Assembly: GCA_021158195.1 (NCBI GenBank) | Contig: JAGGVA010000038.1 | Location: 1 to 19,583, forward strand | Length of the DNA stretch: 19,583 nucleotides | Direction of reading: 5' to 3' | Origin: a bacterium | Lineage (GTDB): Bacteria > Patescibacteriota > Minisyncoccia > Minisyncoccales > PEYH01 | Shown here: piece after piece, positions 13,554 through 19,583 of the stretch | Numbering within the stretch: position 1 is the stretch's first letter | Layout: every line of letters starts with the position of its first letter | The notes under the pieces: model-generated | Databases searched by the model: none | Told to the model about the DNA's origin: nothing | What the model saw: the letters and a program-made list of their open reading frames with translations, nothing else | Made by a program: the position numbers and the translations under genes

Positions 13554-14138
13554 TTATTTCTTGGATTCAATAACCTCATCTATCAAGCCGTAATCTTTTG
13601 CTTCGTAAGCAGAAAGGTAAAAATCTCTATCAGTATCTTTTTCTATTTTCTTTAATTTCTGACCCGTGTGTTTTGCCAAAATTTTATTAAGCCGATCTTT
13701 TAATTTCATAATTTGCTTGGCAGTAATTTCTATCTCTACTGCCTCACCGCTTACTCCGCCTGCCACCTGATGAAGTAGAATTTCTGAATTGGGAAGCGCA
13801 AATCTTTTTCCTTTCTCGCCAGCGGCCAACAATACTGCTGCCATTGATCCTGCCAAACCGACACAAACAGTCGAGACAGGACAATCAACATATTGCATAG
13901 TGTCATATATTGCTAAACCGGCTGTTACAGATCCTCCAGGGCTATTAATATATATCTTTATCTCTTTCTTTGGGTTTTTACTTGCTAAAAACAAAATCTG
14001 GGCAATTACTAAATTTGCTACTGCATCAGTAATAGGACCAGCCAGAAATATAATTCTGTCTTCCAAAAGGCGGGAATAAATATCATATGCTCTTTCCCGC
14101 GCTCCACTTTTTTCAACAACTGTAGGTATTATGGGCAT
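13554..14138 (-). CDS. clpP: ATP-dependent Clp protease proteolytic subunit
   Basis: 194 aa, a normal length. ClpP forms a two-ring 14-mer that degrades proteins unfolded by ClpX, ClpA or ClpC. The Ser-His-Asp triad is visible: Ser98 in LAGSMAAV, His123 in ILLHQVAGG and Asp172 in DTDRDF. INSPGGSV (64-71) lines the oxyanion region. The typical short propeptide is scarcely present (MPIIPTVVEKSGARERAYDIYSRLL). It follows tig by 83 nt, the classical tig-clpP order, but no clpX follows; rny comes next. The spacer before the gene is a 7-bp A/T repeat with no Shine-Dalgarno sequence. Confidence 0.97.
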   Translation of the reverse strand: MPIIPTVVEKSGARERAYDIYSRLLEDRIIFLAGPITDAVANLVIAQILFLASKNPKKEIKIYINSPGGSVTAGLAIYDTMQYVDCPVSTVCVGLAGSMAAVLLAAGEKGKRFALPNSEILLHQVAGGVSGEAVEIEITAKQIMKLKDRLNKILAKHTGQKLKKIEKDTDRDFYLSAYEAKDYGLIDEVIESKK

Positions 14139-14140
14139 GG

Positions 14141-14190
14141 GTTAATTTTTAATTTTTAATTCTTAATTTGTAATTTTTATTGTAATTTGA
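14141..14190. repeat. 7-bp A/T tandem repeat upstream of clpP
   Basis: About five units related to AATTTTT (AATTTTT, AATTCTT, AATTTGT) plus decayed copies fill the tig-clpP spacer. No recognisable promoter box or ribosome-binding site is preserved within it. Confidence 0.65.
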
Positions 14191-14197
14191 TGATCTA

Positions 14198-14257
14198 CTA
14201 TTCCTATTCCTATTCCTATTCCTATTCCTTTTCTTTTTCTTTTTCTTTTTCTTTTTC
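14198..14257. repeat. Hexanucleotide repeat array spanning the tig stop codon
   Basis: Ten consecutive 6-bp units: five GAATAG-type (14198-14227), one GAAAAG, then four GAAAAA-type (minus-strand forms, to 14257). The coding part makes the (Lys-Glu) tail of trigger factor; the GAATAG part supplies the stop and further in-frame TAG codons behind it. Confidence 0.85.
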
Positions 14258-15562
14258 TTTCTTCTTGTCCTTCTCTTTTTCGTCTTCGTTTCTTGTCATC
14301 CTTTCTAACAATTGAAGCGTCTTTTTGTTCTCTATCCTCTCCCTAGTATAATTAATCAAAGTTTGAGGGTCAATTACTTTTTCTGCCTCTTCTGGACTTT
14401 TGAATTGAGCAAGAAACTTGTTCGCCTCCTCTTCTATCTCTTGATTGGTCGCTTTCACCCCCTCTCTTTTTTTAATTTCCTGAAGAACTAAAAACTCCTT
14501 GATTTTCTTTATTACCTCCGGCAAAAGTGATTCTTTAAGTTTCTCTTCTGTAAGATTTGCCTGCTCCAAATATTTTTCGAAACTTATTCCTAACATTCTA
14601 GGAATTCTCTCTTTAAGATCATTGACAGTGTTTTCGGTTTCCAGATCTATCAAAATTTGAGGAATTTCTACTTCTGATTTGTCGGCTATTTTTTCTAGAA
14701 TCTCTGCTTGAACTCGCTGGCTTTCAACATTTTCTTTTTCTTTTTTGATACCTTCTCGAACACTCTTTTTCAATCCTTCCAAATTCTCAAAATTTCCAAG
14801 AGAACGCGCCCATTCATCATTTACCTGAGGCAATTCTATTTTTTGCACCGACTCTACTTTTATTTTTAACTTGATCGTTTTACCAGCCAACTCTTTATAA
14901 ATATGATTTTGAGGAAAGGTAAGTTGAACCTCCTTTTCTTCTTGCGGCTTCATTCCTATTAAAACTTCTTCTATTCCAGGCAAAAGATGGCCCTCTCCTA
15001 TAACAAATTGATCTTTCTGCTCTTTACCTCCTGCTATTTCTGGCGATTGATAAGAAAATATCACAAAATCACCTTTTTCTACCGGAGTTATTTTTGCTGA
15101 AAATTTGGCTCTTGATTTTTGAATCCATCTCAGAGTATCTTCGATTTCCGAATCTTTTACCTCCACTTTTTTTCTCTTCACGCTTGAGGCAATTTTTTTG
15201 TAATCAGGCAGTTTAACCTCGGGCAGAACAGTAACTTCTATCTTTAATTCTACCGGTTCTTCCCAGTTCTTTTTAATAATATTCACTTTTGGGCTTCCAA
15301 TAACCTCTAAATTATTGTCGCGTACTATCTCTCTGTAAATTTCTTGAGTTTTAATACGTATTGCCTCTTCTAGAATAACGTCTTTCCCAACTTTTTCTTT
15401 TATGATTTCCAGAGGGATCTTTCCTTCTCTAAAACCATCTATTTTTATTCTTTCTCCTAATCTTTTTGCCGCCAAATCAATGCTTTTTTTAAGTTCCTCA
15501 AAAGGAACAAAAACATAGATTTCTTTTTTTGATTGAGGAAGATTATTGATAGTAATTTTCAT
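14222..15562 (-). CDS. tig: Trigger factor, ribosome-associated chaperone and prolyl isomerase
   Basis: 446 aa, close to the family length of about 430-450. Trigger factor docks at the ribosomal exit tunnel and shields nascent chains. The ribosome-binding signature GFREGKIP is at 43-50. An FKBP-type prolyl isomerase domain covers about 155-240 (KGDFVIFSYQSPE to KIKVESVQKIELP). The remaining C-terminal helices form the chaperone arms. The last 22 residues are almost pure Lys and Glu, encoded by a hexanucleotide repeat that runs on through the TAG stop. The ATG overlaps the hppA stop by 1 nt (TAATG), so translation is probably coupled. clpP follows. Confidence 0.96.
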   Translation of the reverse strand: MKITINNLPQSKKEIYVFVPFEELKKSIDLAAKRLGERIKIDGFREGKIPLEIIKEKVGKDVILEEAIRIKTQEIYREIVRDNNLEVIGSPKVNIIKKNWEEPVELKIEVTVLPEVKLPDYKKIASSVKRKKVEVKDSEIEDTLRWIQKSRAKFSAKITPVEKGDFVIFSYQSPEIAGGKEQKDQFVIGEGHLLPGIEEVLIGMKPQEEKEVQLTFPQNHIYKELAGKTIKLKIKVESVQKIELPQVNDEWARSLGNFENLEGLKKSVREGIKKEKENVESQRVQAEILEKIADKSEVEIPQILIDLETENTVNDLKERIPRMLGISFEKYLEQANLTEEKLKESLLPEVIKKIKEFLVLQEIKKREGVKATNQEIEEEANKFLAQFKSPEEAEKVIDPQTLINYTRERIENKKTLQLLERMTRNEDEKEKDKKKEKEKEKEKEKE

Positions 15563-17553
15563 TATATAAAGAGTGGTAAAGCAATAAGCGAAACCACACT
15601 GATTAATTTTATAAGAATATTAAGAGAGGGGCCGGCAGTATCTTTAAAAGGATCTCCTATTGTATCTCCTACAACCGCTGATTTATGTTGAGGAGAACCC
15701 TTTCCTCCTAAATTTCCTGCCTCTATATATTTCTTGGCATTATCCCATGCTGCCCCGGAATTAGCCATCAAAAGCGCTAAAAGAAATCCGCTGCTTAATG
15801 CTCCGACAAGCATTCCGGCAACCGCTGCTTTCCCTAAAATCACCCCAATAATGATTGGGATAATCACTACCATTACTGCTGGATATACCATCTCTCTTAA
15901 AGCATCTTTGGTAGCAATATCAATACATCTTTTGTAATCTGGCTTCTCTTTTCCTTCTAACAAACCTTTCTTTTCCTTAAATTGCCTTCTTACTTCTTTC
16001 ACAATTTCCAAAGCGCCCTGATTTACTCCCTTTATTGCCATCGCAGAAAATAAAAATGGTAAGACGGCTCCGATAAAAATACCTGCTAAAACCTTAGGAT
16101 TGAGCAAGTCAATGGTGTCTAGACCGCTTTGTTGAGAATAAGTTGCCAGCCATGAGAGAGCCGCAAGAGCGGCTGCTCCTATGGCAAACCCCTTTCCTGT
16201 GGCTGCTGTACTATTACCAACAGCATCGAGGGCTTCTACTTTCTGCCTCACTTCTGGTTCTAATTTTGCCATTTCGGCAATACCAGCAGCATTATCAGCA
16301 ATTGGACCATAACAGTCAGTAGAAAGATTAATACCCAAAACACCGAGCATTCCCACTGAGGCAAGGGCAATGCCATAAAGTCCGCCAAGATAATAAGCAA
16401 GAACGACGGTGATTGCCACTGCCAGAACTGGCAAAACAGTGCTTTTCATTCCAACAATAAGCCCCTCAAGAATAACATTTGGCGTGCCTGTTTGAGTGGC
16501 TCGGGCTATTTCTTGAGTAGGTTTTCTTTTTTCTGAAGTATAGTATTCTGTTGTTTTACCAATGACAAACCCTGCTATTAATCCTAAAAGGACTACCCAA
16601 AAAAGATTTAATGTGTCAAATAAAAACCAAATAACTAGAAAAGATAAAATTATCATAGTGATATTGGCTATAATAATACCTCTTTCCATCGCCCTTCTCA
16701 CTTTTTCTGTCTGCTGAACAAATTCTTCTTTCTCTGACTTTTTGGAAACTCTTATAAACATTCCTCCAAAAAGAGAAGATAAAATCCCTAAAGAAGCCAA
16801 CAATATAGGTAAAATTACACCTTTTTCACCAATAAGCATAATACCAATAACCATTGCTGCAATAATCGAAGAAACATATGATTCAAAAAGGTCCGCTCCC
16901 ATTCCAGCAGTATCTCCTACATTATCTCCAACATTATCTGCTATTACTGCTGGATTACGCGGATCATCCTCAGGAATATTAAGTTCTGTTTTACCAACTA
17001 AATCTGCACCAATGTCTGCTGATTTAGTAAAAATTCCTCCTCCAACCCTCATAAAAAGGGCCACAAAAGAAGCACCGAAAGCATAATTGATAAGAAGGTT
17101 TGGATCTTTAAAAATGACATAAAAAACTAATACGCCTAAAAGACCAAGCCCAACCACCAAAAAACCCATTACTTCTCCACCCTGCATAGCGGTTTTAAAA
17201 CTTTGAGAAAAACTTTTTCTGGCTTGGTTGGCTGTCCTTACATTAGCAGTCGTAGCGTTCATCATTCCTACAAAACCGGCAAAAGAAGACACAATTGCTC
17301 CTGAAAGAAATAAAAGCGGGGGAACAAAACTTTTGTTTAAAACCCACAGAACAATGGCAGCCAAAACAAATACTATTGCCATTGTTTTAAATTCTCTTTT
17401 CAGAAAAGTTTTTGCCCCTTGTTGAATTGCCAAAGCCACCTCTTGCATTTTCTCTGTTCCCGGTTTGGTCTTTTTAATTTTAAAATACAAACTACAAACA
17501 AAAACTAAAGAGAGAATTACAGCAACAATGGGAAGAATTAAATTTTCTATCAT
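15562..17553 (-). CDS. hppA: Membrane-bound pyrophosphatase, K+-dependent type
   Basis: 663 aa with about 16 membrane helices, the normal length. It couples pyrophosphate hydrolysis to pumping H+ or Na+ out of the cytoplasm. Pyrophosphate- and Mg-binding motifs: DIGADLVGKTELNIPEDDPR (180-199), DNVGDNVGD (206-214), the acidic pair of GADLFESY (219-226), STDCYGPIADNAAG (411-424) and DTIGDPFKD (630-638). GNSTAATGKG (446-455) has Ala450, at the position where K+-independent enzymes carry Lys, and Gly453 at the second diagnostic site, so the enzyme should need K+. H+ and Na+ transport cannot be told apart by eye. It lies 11 nt after nusA and overlaps tig by 1 nt. Confidence 0.96.
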   Translation of the reverse strand: MIENLILPIVAVILSLVFVCSLYFKIKKTKPGTEKMQEVALAIQQGAKTFLKREFKTMAIVFVLAAIVLWVLNKSFVPPLLFLSGAIVSSFAGFVGMMNATTANVRTANQARKSFSQSFKTAMQGGEVMGFLVVGLGLLGVLVFYVIFKDPNLLINYAFGASFVALFMRVGGGIFTKSADIGADLVGKTELNIPEDDPRNPAVIADNVGDNVGDTAGMGADLFESYVSSIIAAMVIGIMLIGEKGVILPILLASLGILSSLFGGMFIRVSKKSEKEEFVQQTEKVRRAMERGIIIANITMIILSFLVIWFLFDTLNLFWVVLLGLIAGFVIGKTTEYYTSEKRKPTQEIARATQTGTPNVILEGLIVGMKSTVLPVLAVAITVVLAYYLGGLYGIALASVGMLGVLGINLSTDCYGPIADNAAGIAEMAKLEPEVRQKVEALDAVGNSTAATGKGFAIGAAALAALSWLATYSQQSGLDTIDLLNPKVLAGIFIGAVLPFLFSAMAIKGVNQGALEIVKEVRRQFKEKKGLLEGKEKPDYKRCIDIATKDALREMVYPAVMVVIIPIIIGVILGKAAVAGMLVGALSSGFLLALLMANSGAAWDNAKKYIEAGNLGGKGSPQHKSAVVGDTIGDPFKDTAGPSLNILIKLISVVSLIALPLFI

Positions 17554-17564
17554 AATTTTGATTA

Positions 17565-18821
17565 TTAATTATTCTTGTTCTCTTTGGTTTTTTCCTTGTC
17601 TTCTTTTCCTTCTTCTTGTTTGTCTTCTTGTTTATCTTCTTTTTGTTTCGTATCTTCTCTCTGTTTGATCTGTTTTTCTTCTTTTTCTTCTTCTAATTCT
17701 GATTGAGATTTCACATCAATTTTCCAGCCACAAAGGTTGGCAGCCAACCTAACATTCTGACCATTTTTGCCTATGGCAAGAGAAAGTTGATCATCAGGAA
17801 CAATTGCTAAAGCAACTCCTTTTTTATCTATTTTTATTTCAGAAACTTTTGCTGGAGATAAAGAATTAGCAATAAATTCTTCAGGATTTTCAGACCATTT
17901 CACAATATCTATTTTTTCGCCACCCAAACCCTCCATAACTGCGGCAACTCTGGTACCACGCTGTCCCACCATTGCTCCGATGGGATCAATATTTTCTTCT
18001 GTAGAAGCAACAGCAATTTTTGTTCTTGAACCTGGTTCTCGAGCAATTGCCTTAATAACTACCTGTCCGGCAGAAATCTCTGGTACTTCTATTTCAAAAA
18101 GTTTTGAAACTAGTTTTGGATGATTTCTTGAAAGAATAATTGCCGGACCTTTTGGAGTTTCTTCTACTTTTTTAACATAAAACTTCATTCTTTGACCCTG
18201 ACGATAATTTTCTCCGGGAATCTGTTCTTTTAGAGGTAAGATACCAAATGTTTTACCCAAATCCACTAGAATATTTTCTCCTTCTCTTCTCTGGATAATC
18301 CCTGACAAAACCTCTCCTTCTTTTGATTTATATTCTTCATAAATCATTTCTCTCTCTAATTCTTTTAATTTCTGAAGAATAACTTGTTTTGCTGTTTGCG
18401 CGGCAATTCTTCCATAATCCTGTTTTGCTTCTAAGGGAAAAATCAATTCGTCTCCGGGTTTCACATTTGGATCTATTTTTTTTGCCTCGTCAATCATTAT
18501 GTGTTTTTTGGGATTAAATTTCACCTTTTTTTCTTCTATCTTTTCTTTTTCTTTATCTTCTTTTTTCTTTTGAAGTTTTTCCCATTCCTCTTCTGTATAA
18601 ACCATAGAGTTGTCAACCACTTCCTTTATCTGCCAAAATTTTACCTCACCTGTTTCTGGATTAACTTTTGCCTTAACAATCTCTCCCTTTTTCCCATAAT
18701 CTTTTTTATAAGCGGCTGCCAAAGCCAACTCCACCACCTCTAGTACTTTTTCCTGAGGCAGCCCTTTTTCCTCAGCAATTTGAGAAAGCGCAGAAATAAA
18801 AGTTTTTAAATCTTGAAACAT
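17565..18821 (-). CDS. nusA: Transcription termination/antitermination factor NusA
   Basis: 418 aa. NusA binds RNA polymerase and nascent RNA, affecting pausing, termination and antitermination. The N-terminal RNA polymerase-binding domain (1 to about 155) contains a Lys/Glu-rich insert at about 79-100. An S1 domain (about 165-230) is followed by two KH domains with loops GQRG (286-289, in DPIGAMVGQRGTRV) and GKNG (351-354, in LSLAIGKNGQNVRLAA). Residues from about 375 to the end are a charged, probably disordered tail (Glu, Lys, Gln, Asp). The E. coli acidic repeats are absent, as in most bacteria. It heads the nusA-hppA-tig operon; no rimP gene precedes it. The predicted promoter places transcription start at or next to the ATG. 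Confidence 0.97.
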   Translation of the reverse strand: MFQDLKTFISALSQIAEEKGLPQEKVLEVVELALAAAYKKDYGKKGEIVKAKVNPETGEVKFWQIKEVVDNSMVYTEEEWEKLQKKKEDKEKEKIEEKKVKFNPKKHIMIDEAKKIDPNVKPGDELIFPLEAKQDYGRIAAQTAKQVILQKLKELEREMIYEEYKSKEGEVLSGIIQRREGENILVDLGKTFGILPLKEQIPGENYRQGQRMKFYVKKVEETPKGPAIILSRNHPKLVSKLFEIEVPEISAGQVVIKAIAREPGSRTKIAVASTEENIDPIGAMVGQRGTRVAAVMEGLGGEKIDIVKWSENPEEFIANSLSPAKVSEIKIDKKGVALAIVPDDQLSLAIGKNGQNVRLAANLCGWKIDVKSQSELEEEKEEKQIKQREDTKQKEDKQEDKQEEGKEDKEKTKENKNN

Positions 18822-18827
18822 AATATT

Positions 18828-18856
18828 ATTGTACTATCTAACCAATTCGGCAACAA
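18828..18856 (-). promoter_or_regulatory. Predicted promoter of nusA-hppA-tig giving a leaderless mRNA
   Basis: Minus strand TTGTTG (18851-18856), 17-nt spacer, TACAAT (18828-18833). Only 6 nt (AATATT) separate the -10 box from the ATG at 18821, so RNA synthesis would begin at or within a base of the start codon. The -35 box overlaps the T-tract that ends the structured element upstream. Confidence 0.55.
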
Positions 18857-18869
18857 AAAAAGAGAGCAG

Positions 18870-18995
18870 GAGAAGTAATTTTTAGGAGCATCCGCAGGCA
18901 AAATTGCTTGGTTTCGTCGAAGACGAAAATTTTGCCGAGGACAGAGCGAGCTTTACCGCTGGAGTAAAGCGAGCGCCTCCTAAAAATTACTTCTC
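18870..18995. repeat. 126-bp structured inverted-repeat element (MITE-like or small RNA)
   Basis: Perfect 19-bp terminal inverted repeats (18870-18888 and 18977-18995) enclose two inner hairpins, giving a three-way junction. Hairpin A (18897-18936) has an 8-bp stem, GGCAAAAT/ATTTTGCC, a one-sided 7-nt bulge, and a 7-bp stem, TTTCGTC/GACGAAA, with a GAA loop. Hairpin B (18950-18970) is GCTTTAC/GTAAAGC with a 7-nt loop. GAGCA occurs on both sides (18864-18868 and 18996-19000), like a target-site duplication. The element is more GC-rich than its surroundings and carries no protein frame. A T-run (18855-18861, minus strand) and an extended -10 (19007-19015) would also allow transcription as a small RNA of about 145 nt on the minus strand. 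Confidence 0.8.
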
Positions 18996-19006
18996 GAGCA
19001 AACAAT

Positions 19007-19015
19007 ATATTACCA
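19007..19015 (-). promoter_or_regulatory. Possible extended -10 element upstream of the structured element
   Basis: TGGTAATAT on the minus strand. A start about 7 nt downstream falls near 19000, just before the structured element. No clear -35 box is present, so this is weak evidence that the element is transcribed from its own promoter. Confidence 0.3.
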
Positions 19016-19042
19016 AACTGGCTAGCAATTATTTATAATTAT

Positions 19043-19068
19043 TAAAAAATAAGCCCGAAAACTCGGAC
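19043..19068 (-). terminator. Intrinsic terminator of yraN
   Basis: On the minus strand GTCCGA pairs with TCGGGC (one G-U) around GTTT, followed by TTATTTTTTAAT. It lies 33 nt past the yraN stop and separates yraN from the nusA region. Confidence 0.7.
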
Positions 19069-19101
19069 ACTTCTTTATTATTTTCTATGTTTTCTTGTTT
19101 G

Positions 19102-19479
19102 TCAAGTAATATTCTGAAAATGTCTTATTTTGGCAATTCGTGTTTCAAAGTTTAAAAGAACAGCAATAACATCAATTTGTAAGCAGAAATTTTTATATTC
19201 AGGATTTTTCTCTAGCCAGATCTCCGCTGTTTTTCTAATTTTTTGAATTTTTTTGAAATTTACTTTTTCCTCAGCAGAAATTTTCTGTGCTCTGGAAAGA
19301 GTTTTTATCTCAAGAAACACAACTTTATCGTCTTTCTTAGCAATGATGTCAATTTCTCCAAATTTTCTGCCACTTATTTTAACCCAAAAATTCTTCTCAA
19401 GAATCCGATAATTTTTTGATTTTAAGTATTTTTCTGCAATCTGTTCTCCCAATTTACCTATTTTTTGTTTTTCAGACAT
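19102..19479 (-). CDS. yraN: YraN/UPF0102 family endonuclease-like protein
   Basis: 125 aa from the ATG at 19479. The fold is a small restriction-endonuclease-like domain. The family motif is visible in order: KLGEQIAEKYLKSKNYRILEKN near the N-terminus, then GEIDIIAKKDDKVVFLEIKT, where the Glu, Asp and Glu-x-Lys residues match a PD-(D/E)XK-type site. The cellular role of the family is not settled. A GTG at 19497 would add six residues, but that extension is encoded entirely by the DnaA-box-like tandem repeat, so the ATG is preferred. The gene is transcribed alone, with a terminator after it. The family is often found near ribosomal or RNase HII genes; that part would lie outside this window. 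Confidence 0.9.
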   Translation of the reverse strand: MSEKQKIGKLGEQIAEKYLKSKNYRILEKNFWVKISGRKFGEIDIIAKKDDKVVFLEIKTLSRAQKISAEEKVNFKKIQKIRKTAEIWLEKNPEYKNFCLQIDVIAVLLNFETRIAKIRHFQNIT

Positions 19480-19511
19480 TGTCCGCAGTTTGTCCACACT
19501 TTGTCCACAAT
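19479..19511. promoter_or_regulatory. Three DnaA-box-like 9-mers in an 11-bp tandem repeat
   Basis: TTGTCCGCA (19479-19487), TTGTCCACA (19490-19498) and TTGTCCACA (19501-19509) lie in the same orientation with an 11-bp period. TTGTCCACA is one base from the E. coli DnaA consensus TTATCCACA and equals the actinobacterial form. An A/T-rich stretch follows to the window edge. It could be part of an origin or a DnaA-controlled promoter of yraN. Confidence 0.55.
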
Positions 19512-19583
19512 AAAATTTAGTTCAAAAAACGGTTTAAAAATTAAGAAATGATTGGTTAAAAAATAAGAAATAAAAATTAAAAA
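19512..19583. other. A/T-rich edge sequence next to the DnaA-box-like cluster
   Basis: Over 80 percent A+T, with strings such as GGTTTAAAAATTAA and AAGAAATAAAAATTAAAAA that recur in similar form at 6764-6834. It could serve as a DNA-unwinding element if the adjacent boxes are an origin, or could simply be the same spacer repeat type. No gene is visible before the window ends. Confidence 0.4.

Noticed and set aside
16742..17086. Plus-strand open frame of 114 codons inside hppA
   Set aside because: A complementary-frame shadow of a well-conserved gene; the other plus-strand frames in gyrA, ftsH, clpP and hppA were rejected for the same reason.
18870..18995. 6S RNA, 4.5S SRP RNA, tmRNA or a known riboswitch
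   Set aside because: No SRP GGAA tetraloop domain, no tmRNA tRNA-like ends, no single long hairpin with central bubble as in 6S, and no riboswitch core I can recognise.
19480..19497. GTG start for yraN, six codons upstream
   Set aside because: The extra residues come entirely from the DnaA-box-like tandem repeat, and the ATG at 19479 gives the usual family N-terminus.
1..19583. Recoded TGA (as in Gracilibacteria and Absconditabacteria)
   Set aside because: TGA ends rplS, the rumA-type gene and yraN at the expected protein length, and no in-frame TGA interrupts the conserved genes.

Overview
The window is an AT-rich bacterial chromosome segment in which all 18 protein genes and all 5 tRNA genes lie on the minus strand. 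The content is core housekeeping: gyrA, nusA, tig, clpP, rny, hup, rpsA, ftsH, rplS. Several traits together suggest a Patescibacteria (CPR, Parcubacteria-like) genome. These are Lys/Glu-rich proteins, charged C-terminal tails on bL19, trigger factor and NusA, small TrbC/VirB2-type pilin-like proteins, a membrane pyrophosphatase in an information-processing operon, and very short intergenic gaps. This assignment is an inference; no rRNA gene is present to confirm it. The standard genetic code fits, because TGA, TAA and TAG all act as stops.

Layout in transcription order (right to left): a cluster of three DnaA-box-like 9-mers beside an AT-rich edge (19479-19583); yraN and its terminator; a 126-bp three-way-junction inverted-repeat element (18870-18995); the nusA-hppA-tig operon; clpP; rny; hup with a strong terminator; rumA-type methyltransferase; rpsA-ftsH running directly into tRNA-Ile(TAT); tRNA-Ala(GGC); RluA-type pseudouridine synthase-rplS; tRNA-Leu(GAG), tRNA-Pro(TGG), tRNA-Gly(TCC). 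Last comes a six-gene unit with its own good promoter: metallo-beta-lactamase-fold protein, small membrane protein, gyrA, SAM methyltransferase, pilin-like protein, and a cysteine-rich surface protein with a pilin-like C-terminus that runs off the left edge.

Functionally the block covers translation (S1, bL19, tRNAs, RNA modification), nascent-chain folding and proteolysis (trigger factor, ClpP, FtsH), mRNA decay (RNase Y), transcription elongation (NusA), nucleoid and topology (HU, gyrase) and membrane energetics (pyrophosphatase). The only accessory-looking part is the pilin pair at the left edge.

The most interesting signals are not in the protein list. They are the structured element upstream of nusA with TSD-like flanks; a possible DnaA-binding cluster at the right edge from which every gene is transcribed away; a tRNA-Ile with a UAU anticodon in a genome that uses AUA often; the ftsH stop codon lying inside that tRNA gene; a tRNA-Ala with C instead of the near-invariant U33; a complete absence of Shine-Dalgarno sequences with several promoters implying leaderless or near-leaderless mRNAs; and several different 6-8 bp tandem-repeat arrays, nearly all in spacers.
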